Of a DNA stretch of 64,000 bases, positions 32,453 through 42,763 are shown in pieces. Source of the DNA: Salisapilia sapeloensis (lineage: Eukaryota; Oomycota; Peronosporomycetes; Peronosporales; Salisapiliaceae); NCBI GenBank assembly GCA_023334545.1, contig JAADVB010000063.1, positions 16,618-80,617 of the forward strand. Reading direction: 5' to 3'. The position numbers and the translations under genes were made by a program. The first letter of the stretch is position 1; each line of letters starts with the position of its first letter. A model generated the notes under the pieces. That model did not search any database. It was not told the DNA's origin and worked only from the letters and a program-made list of their open reading frames with translations.

Positions 32453-33710
32453 ATGTGCTTCGACTCAGATGAATTAACATCCTTTGCCGGGTCCGAAAGT
32501 CTATCCGATCTAGATGTACCTCTGCATCAGTATTCGTATCAAGAGACCAATGTCTTTGGATCCATTGCACCGAGTGTCGAGCTTCTTGCGAGTGACGATA
32601 ACTCGGAACTTGAATCGAAAGTCGATGCCGCATCCGAACTATCCATCGGTCCAAACGTCTTGGCTGTAAATGATAAAGGTAGGTGCCTCTACCTCGTCAA
32701 GAAAAGTGCGAGATGCACACGTTCTGCGACTGGTCAAGACGGTCGATGTGCTCTGCATAAGCTCAGTCAGTTCTGTCGAAAGCCACTTTGTTCCAAGTTC
32801 AGTCAAGGCAATGGCTTTTGCATTCAACACGGTGGAGGCAAACGATGCTATGCTCTCGGGTGTGAAAAGCTAGCCCAAGGCTCTGGTTTATGTGCCACGC
32901 ATGGTGGAAAACCAATGTGTCAGGTCCACGGATGTACTAACAAGGGGTTGGAAGGAGGGTACGTTCGTAGCTAACTAGTCCAATCTTCGTGTCTAAAATA
33001 AATGGAGCAGGATATGTAAGATGCATGGCGGTGGGCGATACTGTCAGGCGACAGGTTGCTTGCAGCGAGATCGTGGAGGAGGCTACTGTAAGACGCATGG
33101 AGGTGGCAAAGCGTGTGCCTTGCAAGGCTGTCAGAAACTTAGTCGGGGAGGCGGTTTCTGCAGGATGCATGGCGGAGGAAAACGGTGTGATGTGGCTGAC
33201 TGCTCGAACTGGGCCATTGGCGGCGGCGTCTGCTTTATGCATAAGGGCCCGGGGCAACGGTGTACGACTATTGGCTGCACGAAGTACGACATGGGCGGTG
33301 GACATTGCATCTCCCATGGAGGAGGTCGCAAGTGTATCGTGGATGGATGCGACAAGGTCCAACAAGTGAACAAGCGTTGTCGAGGACATGGAGGGAAGAA
33401 GCTGTGTAGCATGGAAGGATGCCAGCGTGCAGCGCAGAACTATAAACTTTGTAAGTCACATGGTGGCGCAAAGCGATGTCTTTCAGATGGATGCATGAAT
33501 ATGCAGAAAGGGAGAGGGTATTGCATTCGTCACGGAGGTGGGACCAAATGTAAGACGGAAGGATGTGATGCCATCGACCGTGGCGGAGGGCATTGTAAAG
33601 CCCATGGCGGAGGGAAGAAATGTTCGATGGAGAGCTGCAAGAAGTGGGTGCTTGGTGGTGGGCTCTGTGGAGAGCATCAAGACAAGGACGACTCGACCGA
33701 AATGGCGTGA
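32453..33710 (+). CDS. tandem Cys/His-repeat protein (WRKY19-like zinc-finger type)
   Basis: Exons 32453-32958 and 33011-33710 (intron 52 nt, inside a repeat); 401 residues. After an acidic, Ser-rich N terminus of about 70 residues come about 12 regular copies, plus one degenerate first copy, of a 23-25-residue unit. The unit pattern is K/R-x-C-x4-C-x9-10-C-x2-H-G-G-G, for example KRCYALGCEKLAQGSGLCATHGG. Each unit offers three Cys and one His, so one zinc per unit is plausible. Proteins with this repeat are abundant in oomycetes and are often labelled WRKY transcription factor 19-like, although no WRKYGQK domain is present. DNA or protein binding is inferred. The open frame begins earlier only with a TTG; the ATG at 32453 is used. 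Confidence 0.85.
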
Positions 33711-34224
33711 GCATTTGAAGTGATATGGATGCGTGCAGTAGTGAACAGGAATGATGCGTTTTACTATTATCCGTACGTGTTCCGTTGTTTTGTTCTTTAT
33801 TTATTCACCAGATTCAAACGTTCCAGACGTGTATGTATACGAATTGTGCTCGCAAGCTACGGAGTATTCGCCTTGGTTTCTTTATGTTTGAACTCTTGTG
33901 AAGGGCTTAAGTAGTGTTAGACGCAGAAGCTCGCATCGAAGCCAGACATATCATCAGTTATTACTGAATCAAAAGTTTCATATTTGTCCTCTAGTACAAG
34001 TGGTAGACGACAAAACAAACGAGAGAGTGCCTTTAATGACTTTTGTCACTTTGTCAGGATACTACGCGTAGTCAATTCAACCAGAATAAAATTGAAAAGT
34101 TAAAAATGTGTTTATGAACAAGTTTATCCTTTGGATATCTTGCTGATATTGTAGCAGCTATATTCCATTCTATTTCTTTTTAATGTGTGTGAAAATGAGG
34201 TTTTGAGCTGAATGAAAACTTGAA
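33711..34224. other. convergent 3' intergenic region, 514 bp
   Basis: Lies between the stops of the Cys/His-repeat gene and the SDR gene. AT-rich, with no ORF worth calling. Confidence 0.45.
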
Positions 34225-34998
34225 TTAGTAGTCAGGGTCATTGGAGCTACGGTAACCTCCGTCGATTCGGATGTCGGTGCCGTTGATGAAGGGGCTCTCG
34301 ATAATATGGAGTGCTGTACGAGCGTAATCTTCTGTCTCGCCTCTACGAATAGGGAAGACCAGATCTTGACTATGTTTTTCAGACACGACACTTCCAGGGA
34401 CCATGGGTGTTTCCATGACACCGGGACTGATAGATACAACGCGAATACCATACTTTCCCAGATCACGTGCAAGTGGCAATGTCAGCCCCAAGACGGCGGC
34501 CTTGGAAGTACAGTACGCAGCAAAGTATTTGGAGCCATCGTGGCCACCAACGGATGATGTATTGATGATAACACCTCGCTCGCCTCCCTCATTTGGGTCT
34601 GCCTTTGACATCCTTTCAGCACCAAGACGGCAGGTATTGAATGTTCCGACGACATTGACGTCCATGAGGCGTTGAAATAACTCCAACGAGTGGACTCCGT
34701 CTTTGTTTAACGTTGGGAGCGTGGCTAGAATACCAGCGCAGTTGATGAGAACATTTAAGGGCTCATTAAATTCATTTTCAATGTGGTCCAGTGCAGTCTT
34801 GACATCATCTTCACTTCGCACGTCACCGGCGATAAACCTGGCTCTTTTCCCCATCTCTCTAGCAACTTGTTCCCCTTGAGATGACGGCATATCGAACAAC
34901 AATACCTTCGCCCCTTGGTTCATGAGACGTTGTGCTGTATGTCTGCCAAGGCCAGAAGCACCACCGGTGATCATTGCAACTTTACCCCCGAAAGACAT
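34225..34998 (-). CDS. short-chain dehydrogenase/reductase, HSD17B10-like
   Basis: Single exon, 257 residues, the usual classical-SDR length. The NAD(P)-binding motif TGGASGLG is at residues 11-18, the structural NCAG near residue 86, and the catalytic Ser in VIINTSSVGG with Tyr-x3-Lys as AAYCTSKAA. The segment RVVSISPGVMETPM and the C-terminal HIIESPFINGTDIRIDGGYR match type-2 3-hydroxyacyl-CoA dehydrogenase (HSD17B10/ScuP-like) proteins, so oxidation of a hydroxyacyl-CoA or hydroxysteroid-like substrate with NAD+ is likely. No clear mitochondrial presequence is present, which leaves cytosol or peroxisome open. Asp36 at the end of beta-2 (VLLFDMPSS) favours NAD over NADP. Confidence 0.88.
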   Translation of the reverse strand: MSFGGKVAMITGGASGLGRHTAQRLMNQGAKVLLFDMPSSQGEQVAREMGKRARFIAGDVRSEDDVKTALDHIENEFNEPLNVLINCAGILATLPTLNKDGVHSLELFQRLMDVNVVGTFNTCRLGAERMSKADPNEGGERGVIINTSSVGGHDGSKYFAAYCTSKAAVLGLTLPLARDLGKYGIRVVSISPGVMETPMVPGSVVSEKHSQDLVFPIRRGETEDYARTALHIIESPFINGTDIRIDGGYRSSNDPDY

Positions 34999-35682
34999 CT
35001 TTGCAAAAGATCGTATTTAAATGTTTGATAATGTTTGGAAGTCGATCGCTTTGCTTTAGAAGATCCGATTATAAAATGAGATTGATGATACCAAAAAGAT
35101 ATTTTGAACGTATCAACTACAAGTACAACCTCTCGTTGATTGTGTCCGCTTCTACTCGATCCTTATAAATGTATGTTTCCATGTGAACGTGATAGAGAGC
35201 ATGGTTTATAGTCGTATAATTGTAGATCTAAAAGCCTGCAAATCTTATCAATGGGTGATCGACGAGTACATAACACGCTGGATGCTTTTGGTGCTTCCGT
35301 GTTCCTTGTACAGCGTAGCTAAAAGAATGTGCACGTTTTCAATGTCCGCTACCACGCAGCAAATACAAAAGCTTATCGGAAATTTCGCATGCCATTGAAG
35401 CTTCGTGGTTAAAGCAACAGATATATTACTGGAATTTGCTTGGTAAATGAACATTTGACAAGCATAGAGTATTCAAATACTTGAACATTGCCTAAACGAG
35501 AGTTGATCACGGACTGCATCAATGGTTTCTAGCCCCGCTAAATAAAGCTTGCAATAAACTTTCGTAATTTTACAAATAGTTTTCAATTCTTCCAAGGGTT
35601 CGGTCAATTGTGCACTACTATACCCCATTTCCATACTTTGACACGCATGACTCAGATTTGAAAAATCAATCACAAGACAGCG
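34999..35682. other. divergent intergenic region, 684 bp
   Basis: Upstream of the SDR (minus) and ankyrin-protein (plus) genes. AT-rich. It holds only short frames without support. Confidence 0.45.
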
Positions 35683-37968
35683 ATGGATTTAGATGGCGTG
35701 TCCTCCCTCACGAGCAGAGTATGGATGCTAGCACACATCCACGGCTCTCTATCTGACAAATTACGCCATATACGAGATCGAATTACAAATAAAGATGCTG
35801 ACATGTATCATGCGAATTACACTCGCACAAGTCTGCATGATGCTGCCCAGGAAGGTGACCTCCCTCGCATCGAGGCATTGATTGAAGAAGGTCAAAATAT
35901 AGAAGCCATGACGATGGAATTCAAGACACCGCTGCGTATTGCTATCGATAATGATCAAGCAGAAGCTGCCATCGCTTTGCTTGATCGAGGAGCATCTATG
36001 GAACGTAAGCGAGACTGTGGTGAACGATGTCTTCGTAAGGCTGTGAAAATGGGCAACGAGAAGATTGTAGAGCAGTTATTAATGAGAGGAGCCAAGCCAC
36101 ACTTCACTTACCCTGCTGAAGTGGCAGTCGATGGTGGCAAGAGAGCTTGTATCTACCAGTTACTCGATGCATATCAGAGCCTCCCACATGCATTAAAGTC
36201 ACAAAGTAGATACGTTGTCCTAGGTGTCCTTCGTCAGCCTTTTATATCGAAGAAAACGACAGAGCTGAAAAGTAATCACGAAATGCTCCGACAAGCACTG
36301 GAAGACACGACAGATGCGCGGTGGAAGAAGATACTTAAAGATGTTTTGTCCGATTTTGAGCTGGAAATGCTCGAATGGGCCATTCGTACAGGCTCAGACG
36401 ATGTACAGAACGTAAAAGAGCTTGTGAACAAAGACGAGTGGCCTGGCGTCACGCGTTTCTCCGACGGCACGACACTCCTCCATCGAGCTGCATCTGCTCA
36501 GGACTTTGTTCTGGTGGAAAAGCTCCTAGAAGCAGGAGTAGACCCATATATTCGCGACATGTACGACAAACGTGCGTTTGAAGTACTGCCGGAGTACGAA
36601 CTAGTCGAGCCACTACGCGTTGCTATCTTCCAGTATACAAAAAATACCTTTGATTCGATCGCTCACGATCTCTTGTCCGAACCAGATACGACGAAGAAGC
36701 CGCAGGACTTACTCAAGTACATGTCAAGCATGGAAGACTTGCGTATCGCTTTCAACATTGCCGTCGGTATCGTTTCGTCCGATGAACTACATACATTCGT
36801 GCATGAAGCATTAGGTAGAGCTATTGATCATCGGCTTATGTTTGATGACAAGGGCATGGAGTTGTTTATCGTTGCGTTGCGTGAATGTAAAAAGCGTAAA
36901 CTAATATCCAAAGTACAGAAGGATAATTGGCTCGTCAGAGGTACTCGCGTGAATTGTGAAAATGCGGCGTGGGTATGGGGCATGAAGCGTTCCTTAGACC
37001 AGATCGATCATCGATTGAAATGGACAGAATTTGGTGTCCACACACTAGAAGTAAACTTTCGTGCATTGCAACGTACACTACAGGCACAAGAAGAGAGTGA
37101 GGAGAAGAGTCGGAAAGTAAGGCTCATGATCTCCGTCACGTGTGCGTCTCTCGTTCTTATCGGAGGTCCGTTGCTCCAGAATTGGCTCGAGACTATGTTT
37201 GACTTGTCTGCACCTGGACCTGTGCTAGCAGCATTGACAGAGCCGATCATGGCTGCACCACATCAAGCTGCTAACTTCGCCAGTCAAGCTGTCGGTGATC
37301 TAGTGGTAAAGGAGGGATTGAGGGAGATGCTGGAAGATGCGTCTATCTCGTCCAGTGACTTTATCGTTGCATTCCAACTAGCTATTGCATATGAGGAGAA
37401 GAGGAGGTTTAAAAAACGATTGGGTGATGCTACACATAGCAGTACAGAGACTTATGCGGTGGAAGATGGGTGGGCAGTGCCGGATGATAGCAAGGCGGAA
37501 GGTTGGACGAGGTCTCGTTTTGACAACAATTCGACGCTGTTTGAGCAGGTAGCACATCAAGTACGAGCTACCAAGTTGGAGGAAAAGGAGAGTGTGTCTT
37601 TCGGAGGCACGACACAGTATCTACTGGTAGACTTCTCGACGTTGGATATGGAAGACTTGATCGCCCATCCATATCATTACGCTGTGTTTGACAGTCGAGG
37701 AGATAAGAGTAAGTTTATGGAATGGATGCAGCTTGTCGAAGGAGAGGATGTGAATGCAACAATGGCGTTCCGCATTCGCAAGAGTAAGCAGGCGGAGGAA
37801 TGGCAAGTGAAGGAATGCACGGCGATGACATTGGCGTCGTACTTGGGGTATGAAGCACTTGTCGAGTGGTTTTTAACGCAAGAGGATGTCGAGAACGCTG
37901 AAAAGAGCTTTAGCACAAGAGCTCGAGCGCAGTTTGTAGCGAATGAAAGAAGATCATCCAATTCTTAG
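35683..37968 (+). CDS. ankyrin-repeat protein with one transmembrane segment
   Basis: Single exon, 761 residues. Ankyrin repeats are seen at about residues 46-150 (TSLHDAAQEGDLPRIEALIEEG and PLRIAIDNDQAEAAIALLDRGA). One more is at about 262-295 (TLLHRAASAQDFVLVEKLLEAG) and a partial one near the C terminus (TAMTLASYLGYEALVEWFL). The middle is helical and lacks an obvious domain. A single hydrophobic segment at about 480-500 (MISVTCASLVLIGGPLLQNW) follows a coiled stretch and is probably a TM helix or membrane hairpin. No kinase or ion-channel signature is visible. Oomycete genomes contain many ankyrin proteins of unknown role; binding or scaffolding is inferred. Confidence 0.8.
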   Translation: MDLDGVSSLTSRVWMLAHIHGSLSDKLRHIRDRITNKDADMYHANYTRTSLHDAAQEGDLPRIEALIEEGQNIEAMTMEFKTPLRIAIDNDQAEAAIALLDRGASMERKRDCGERCLRKAVKMGNEKIVEQLLMRGAKPHFTYPAEVAVDGGKRACIYQLLDAYQSLPHALKSQSRYVVLGVLRQPFISKKTTELKSNHEMLRQALEDTTDARWKKILKDVLSDFELEMLEWAIRTGSDDVQNVKELVNKDEWPGVTRFSDGTTLLHRAASAQDFVLVEKLLEAGVDPYIRDMYDKRAFEVLPEYELVEPLRVAIFQYTKNTFDSIAHDLLSEPDTTKKPQDLLKYMSSMEDLRIAFNIAVGIVSSDELHTFVHEALGRAIDHRLMFDDKGMELFIVALRECKKRKLISKVQKDNWLVRGTRVNCENAAWVWGMKRSLDQIDHRLKWTEFGVHTLEVNFRALQRTLQAQEESEEKSRKVRLMISVTCASLVLIGGPLLQNWLETMFDLSAPGPVLAALTEPIMAAPHQAANFASQAVGDLVVKEGLREMLEDASISSSDFIVAFQLAIAYEEKRRFKKRLGDATHSSTETYAVEDGWAVPDDSKAEGWTRSRFDNNSTLFEQVAHQVRATKLEEKESVSFGGTTQYLLVDFSTLDMEDLIAHPYHYAVFDSRGDKSKFMEWMQLVEGEDVNATMAFRIRKSKQAEEWQVKECTAMTLASYLGYEALVEWFLTQEDVENAEKSFSTRARAQFVANERRSSNS

Positions 37969-38236
37969 ATGAGTCGGAGATCGGATGAAGGTAGACGATA
38001 CTTGCAGTAGATATACAAACTTTGATAATAAAAATTAAAGCAAGTTCTTCATCCCAGTCTTGTAAAAGAGATCAAGTAGGTTACTGGCGACCCCATGTAC
38101 AAGTATCGTGCTCATTTGCCTATCTACAAATGCTCATAGTAGCTACAATCTAGCTATAAACCGGTTTCATCGAAGAGAGTACTGTTGAAGATATGTTAAA
38201 CGAGACGATCGACCTGCATCAGGTGCTGGCAGAGGC
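37969..38236. other. short intergenic region
   Basis: Spacer of 268 bp between two plus-strand genes. Nothing specific is seen. Confidence 0.4.
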
Positions 38237-40997
38237 ATGCGTCGTCGGCATACTGGAGCTATTGGGGAGGTGCAGCGGCAGAACGTGCCTGCGAATCCAG
38301 CGTCTGCTGGTGCACCTGGTGGTTGTGAAGATCGAAGATCTAGCAGAAGAGATGTGGATCAATATCGGTCGTGTCCTGTGGGACCCGATGACGATCGCAG
38401 GCGTCGTTGGGCGAGTTCTTCCCCAGCAACGACGCATGGTGGTAATCCTACGCTAGCTGGAGACAACTTTACCTTGAACTCGTTGCCAGCATCTGCTGCA
38501 TCTAGCAGCGTCGTGGATGAAAACACAGTCGGATTGGTGTGTACCATGTACTTGCCAGCTTTCTTCGATACACTGTCCAAGTACCAGTACCACCAAGTAC
38601 GACGCTCACGCGACTATCATGCTCATGCTATATGTAGTGATGATTGTATTATATGTAGGCATTGGCTCCAATAGCCCATGGTGCTCGATACGACTGGAAA
38701 CATTGGGAGGCCTTCGTGGTCATGATGAAGCTCACAGCGTCTTGTGAAAGCACGTAGGGCACTCTATGCAAGTGTGTTATGCCTCAATCGAGTTACTAAG
38801 TGACCATGATAGGTATCACTTGATGACATACTTGGAACCACGCAATGCGGCGTCCGAGACGATCGACGAGATGTACAATAAAGTGGTCATGCTAATGCAG
38901 CACCTCGCAAATGAGATCCGTCCTCTTTCAAAGCAACAAGAGCAGCAGCATGCAAAACATCAACAGGAACAGCGTGAGAGTATGACAGACGTTCAAAGTC
39001 GGACGAGTGAGTTGAGTACCAAGAGTGACATTGGTGATGGCAGTCTCATGTTCGCGTCATTCGGAGATCTTCCGTACTATGTCGATTTATTAGATCAGGC
39101 AGCAACTTTCCTTTCGTTACGTATCCCAATGCTCCAGCTCTATCGTTCTCTCCTTCAAAAGTCTACTCCTTTAGACTTTCACGCGATGAAAAAGAAATTA
39201 GATACGAGAATCCAAGCCGTGGAGAAAATAGACCATCCGTTGTTGGATGTACTGAAGGAATCAGCTATTCAAGAGCTCCAGACCGTACGTGCAGCGTTGC
39301 ATAGCGAAATGCAGATCGCGCAGTACAACATGACTACGTCGATCATCGCTCTGCATAAGCTTAAAGCTGCTCTAACGTCCTGGAGCGACCATATCGACTC
39401 TCTATCAGACTACCCTCTCTTCGATGGCTTCGGGGGTCCTGCCATTGAGGAAGGGTCTTTCGAACGCTCTCAAGATGAGACGGATGTCACACCGACGCAG
39501 GAGGAGAAAGTTAGTAGTCGTCAGAATGATTCGAACGACTCTTCCCTCTCGTCTGCATCTGTATCGGCATTTGATGAGTCCGATACGCCAAATCTCTTTG
39601 CTTCCGACTCCCAACCACCTTCTTCTTCTTTTAATGAACGTCGAAAAAGCCTTCAGACATCAGGGTCAATCGAATGGAAGCAAGAAGAGTGGATGGAAAA
39701 GTATACGTCTGCGATTCACGTGACAAGTGGTACGAGCTCAGAGACAAAAGACGGACTCGACACGACGTAAGTAGAGCGTTCTATACCTGTATACGTATAG
39801 TCTAATGATTCCATTCAGCGCTTTCCTATCGGACGGTTTACCTTTCTGTTGTGATAGTGCTTTATCCAAGCTCAAGCGTCAATTGTCGCTGTCAAATCTC
39901 CCAGTGCCTCGCTTCCTCATGCAGCAGTCCGATGAGAGTTCACGAAACAACCTTCGACACTCGACCTTGACATCCTCTCACTCTGGATCAGCAGAAACAC
40001 CGCATGTCGCTCTGCCGACAGGAGTGCACGGAACTGGCATGTCGCTCCATCAAGGTCAAGAAGAGCATACAGGTATGGAAACCGAGGCGTCGGAAGAAGG
40101 GTTTGCATTACCAGTGTTCCAATGGTCCCAACGTTTCTATCGTTCGTTACTTGCCAAGTTCTCTCTCTACTTTCACCAGTGGCTCGAACCTTTTGAAAAA
40201 CGTGGCAAGTTCCTGTCTTCGGACTTGACACACTTCATCAAGACGCCGAGTGGCTTAGCATACTTGCAACTGATGGATGCTCTACTTGGTCAGACGACTG
40301 GACAGCAGAAATCTAATACCAATGAAGAAGGCAGTGCCCATGTCATGATACTACTCGACACGGCGCAACTAGATGATCAAGGTGGACATTACTATGTGAA
40401 CGGATATCGGTGTCCGAGCTCTAGTAGCGTTGGTGGACAGCCGTTGTACATTCCTCCGACAGAGTCTACGTCCGAGTCGGACGAAGATGAGCCGGAGGAT
40501 GGTCGATTTGGGGATGAAAGGCAAGCAAAAGGCATACGAGCTGGACCTGGACCTGGACGCTCTCGCTTCCGTCCTAAGGATGAGAATGTCGATCATCAGG
40601 ATGACTTTGCTCCTCTATGGGGTGTCGGAGCTTTCCCGGCGGTCTTCCGCTATCCTACGAATGTCCAGGCACCACGTGAGCACTGGCCGAATGTAGTGAG
40701 TCTGATCATGGAGCACAAGGAATCGATGGAGACCACTCGCCCAGTGTAAGTAGCCATGCATCTCGAGACTAGTAGACGAGTGCTAACGACTATAACAGAT
40801 TTACGCATTCGGAGAAACGAATGAAAGCCGTGTACTACATGACTCGAGTGGATCCGTGCTTGTACTTGGTTTTGCTCATGGAAGGCAAGTCTAAAGTAAC
40901 GGAAAAGGCAGCTCAGGATTTTATGCAGCTCGTCACGACGAATCTACAACATAGTCCAGCGTTTGAGCTACCACGAGCACCACCTTCGTCTGTCTAA
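38237..40997 (+). CDS. KICSTOR subunit KICS2 (C12orf66)-like protein
   Basis: Five exons: 38237-38596, 38659-38753, 38813-39766, 39819-40745 and 40799-40997; introns 52-62 nt; 844 residues. Helical segments around residues 275-400 (SFGDLPYYVDLLDQAATFL; IPMLQLYRSLL) and the C-terminal half fit the order of motifs I remember for the KICS2 family, which tethers GATOR1 to lysosomes upstream of TORC1. Those C-terminal motifs are YRSLLAKFSLYFHQWLEPF, MILLDTAQ..YYVNGYRCP, the FPAVFRYP..HWPNVVSLI block and the final VYYMTRVDPCLYLVLLMEGK. It is about twice the human length (445) because of Ser/Asp-rich inserts and an Arg/Ser-rich N terminus. The family call is from memory of motif order, not an alignment. 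The stop lies 60 bp from that of the convergent MAEA gene. Confidence 0.6.
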
Positions 40998-41057
40998 ATG
41001 AACAAATACAAAGTAGTTGGAAGACGCATTGTTTTTATTGACTTGAATCGTCACAAA

Positions 41058-42463
41058 CTAGCTGAGGTAGACGCGTTGGACGGATTCGATCGTAAAGAGT
41101 TTTTGGGTTGCAACGCATCGGACGAGTCGATCGTCATCATGCACCTCTTCCATCTGACTCACTGCTTCGTAGCTGTAGAGATGTCCGTTGGGTAGTGCCA
41201 TAGGTGGATTGCTATCATCCATCACCTTGTTCGTGACAGGACACACGAGTCGAGAGCGTGGCTGGTATGTAAAAGGCAGATGATGGCACAGTTTGCCACC
41301 AACTTGACTGCATGTTGGACAGTCTGGATATGCATCATCATGTCCATTCGAGTCGTTGGACTCTTGGGAAGCTTGATGCTCCTGTTGGTTCGAATCCTCC
41401 TGTGAGCTATCAGATCGACTGACGACACTTGTGTTTGTAGTTGGAGCTCGAAGACGAGCACAAGTGCGTGTGTTTAAGAGAGAGAGTCCAGCGTGTAAGA
41501 GTAAAACGAGAGAAGGAGGGTCATGTAGAGCATAGGCTTTTCGAAAGGTAGAACGAAAGGATTGAAGCAAGTCGACCCATCGGTCGTACTCGAATAGATG
41601 GACGCAGTCTTTATGTCCGCAATGAGGACGTGGATGGGCACAAGACAGCGCTTTGCCAAAAACTCGTCGGACGGAATCGATCGCACGTTCACGTGATTTG
41701 CCTTCTTCTTGTAGTTTGGCTGTATTCATGAGAGACGTCTGGGCGTACTTGAGTGCTTTCTGGTCCTCTCCTAGTCGTGCTATTTCGACAAACTCTTGTA
41801 GTCGAAGTTGGAGCTCTAATGACGATTGGAGACGGCGCAATCGAGTACCGTTTTCAGTACACCAGCGTAGAGCTCGAGACACGTCATGTGACTGAAGCGA
41901 GCGTTCCACTTCGTACATTTCAGTGTACAAAGCTTGATCGACCAACGTTTCGATTCCTAGGATTATAAGCACATGAGAAGGTCGGAATTGGGCTACTAAT
42001 ATGCTCTGTGAGAAGGCAGACACGAACCATTATCCTTTTGGAGTATTTGAGATGTATCGATGGCGCCTTGAGAGACCAGGTAGTCCGCGACGAGCCGAGT
42101 TTCCATCGTGTCTTTTGCAGTCGAGGTCGCATCGTCCAGAGCTTGGGACGGGGCATCAGCTAGCTCATCCTGAAGATCATGAAGATGACGGAGACGAACG
42201 ACAGAGCTTTGTAACATGTCTTCCTGCTGATCGTTTGACTCCTTTAGCATTGCTTTTAACGCCAGAATTTGCTGTCGAATCTCCTGCACTTCTTCCAGTA
42301 CGACATCGACATTCATGTGCTGAGCTGGCTGCTGTTCTTGATGCAAGTTGTCAATACGTTGCAAGAGGGAAGATATCTCTTTTGTCACTTGCTTCTGTGA
42401 ATACCGAAAGCTCTGGTTTGCACGTTCAAAAGGAGCACGTATAAACGGATGACTGATCTCCAT
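41058..42463 (-). CDS. MAEA: GID/CTLH E3 ligase subunit MAEA (Gid9/Fyv10)
   Basis: RING-type subunit of the GID/CTLH ubiquitin ligase. Exons 42028-42463 and 41058-41956 (intron 71 nt); 444 residues. The N-terminal about 110 residues form a coiled coil. LisH follows (TRLVADYLVSQGAIDTSQIL), then CTLH (LYTEMYEVERSLQSHDVSRA; RWCTENGTRLRRLQSSLEL) and CRA regions. A degenerate RING at the C terminus reads LVCPVTNKVMDDSNPPMALP, NGHLYSYEA and ends RVYLS. The NPPMALPNG block and the absence of a second full set of zinc ligands match MAEA rather than its partner RMD5. A Ser/Gln-rich insert (about residues 310-350) separates CRA from RING. Confidence 0.88.
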
Positions 42464-42763
42464 TTTTATTAATGACAGCAGCGATCGTTAGATTTGCTCG
42501 ATACTTCTCTGCCACAATAGAAGCAGAGGTAGAAGGGACTTTAGACGAAGCAATTGAAACGAATATTGCGACGAGGCTCGAGTTAGAAGAAAACGAGAGG
42601 AAGAAAAGGAGGTAGGGAAGGCTAACGAGTCTGATGCTATGTCGCGTTATGCTTCTTCAAAGGTTAGATCCCAAAGTTATGTAACTTTACATAAATCTAG
42701 GTAACTTTGAACGTTGAATTCGGACATGGCGCTTTTCAGAACAGTAGTCGCTAATGCCTTAGC

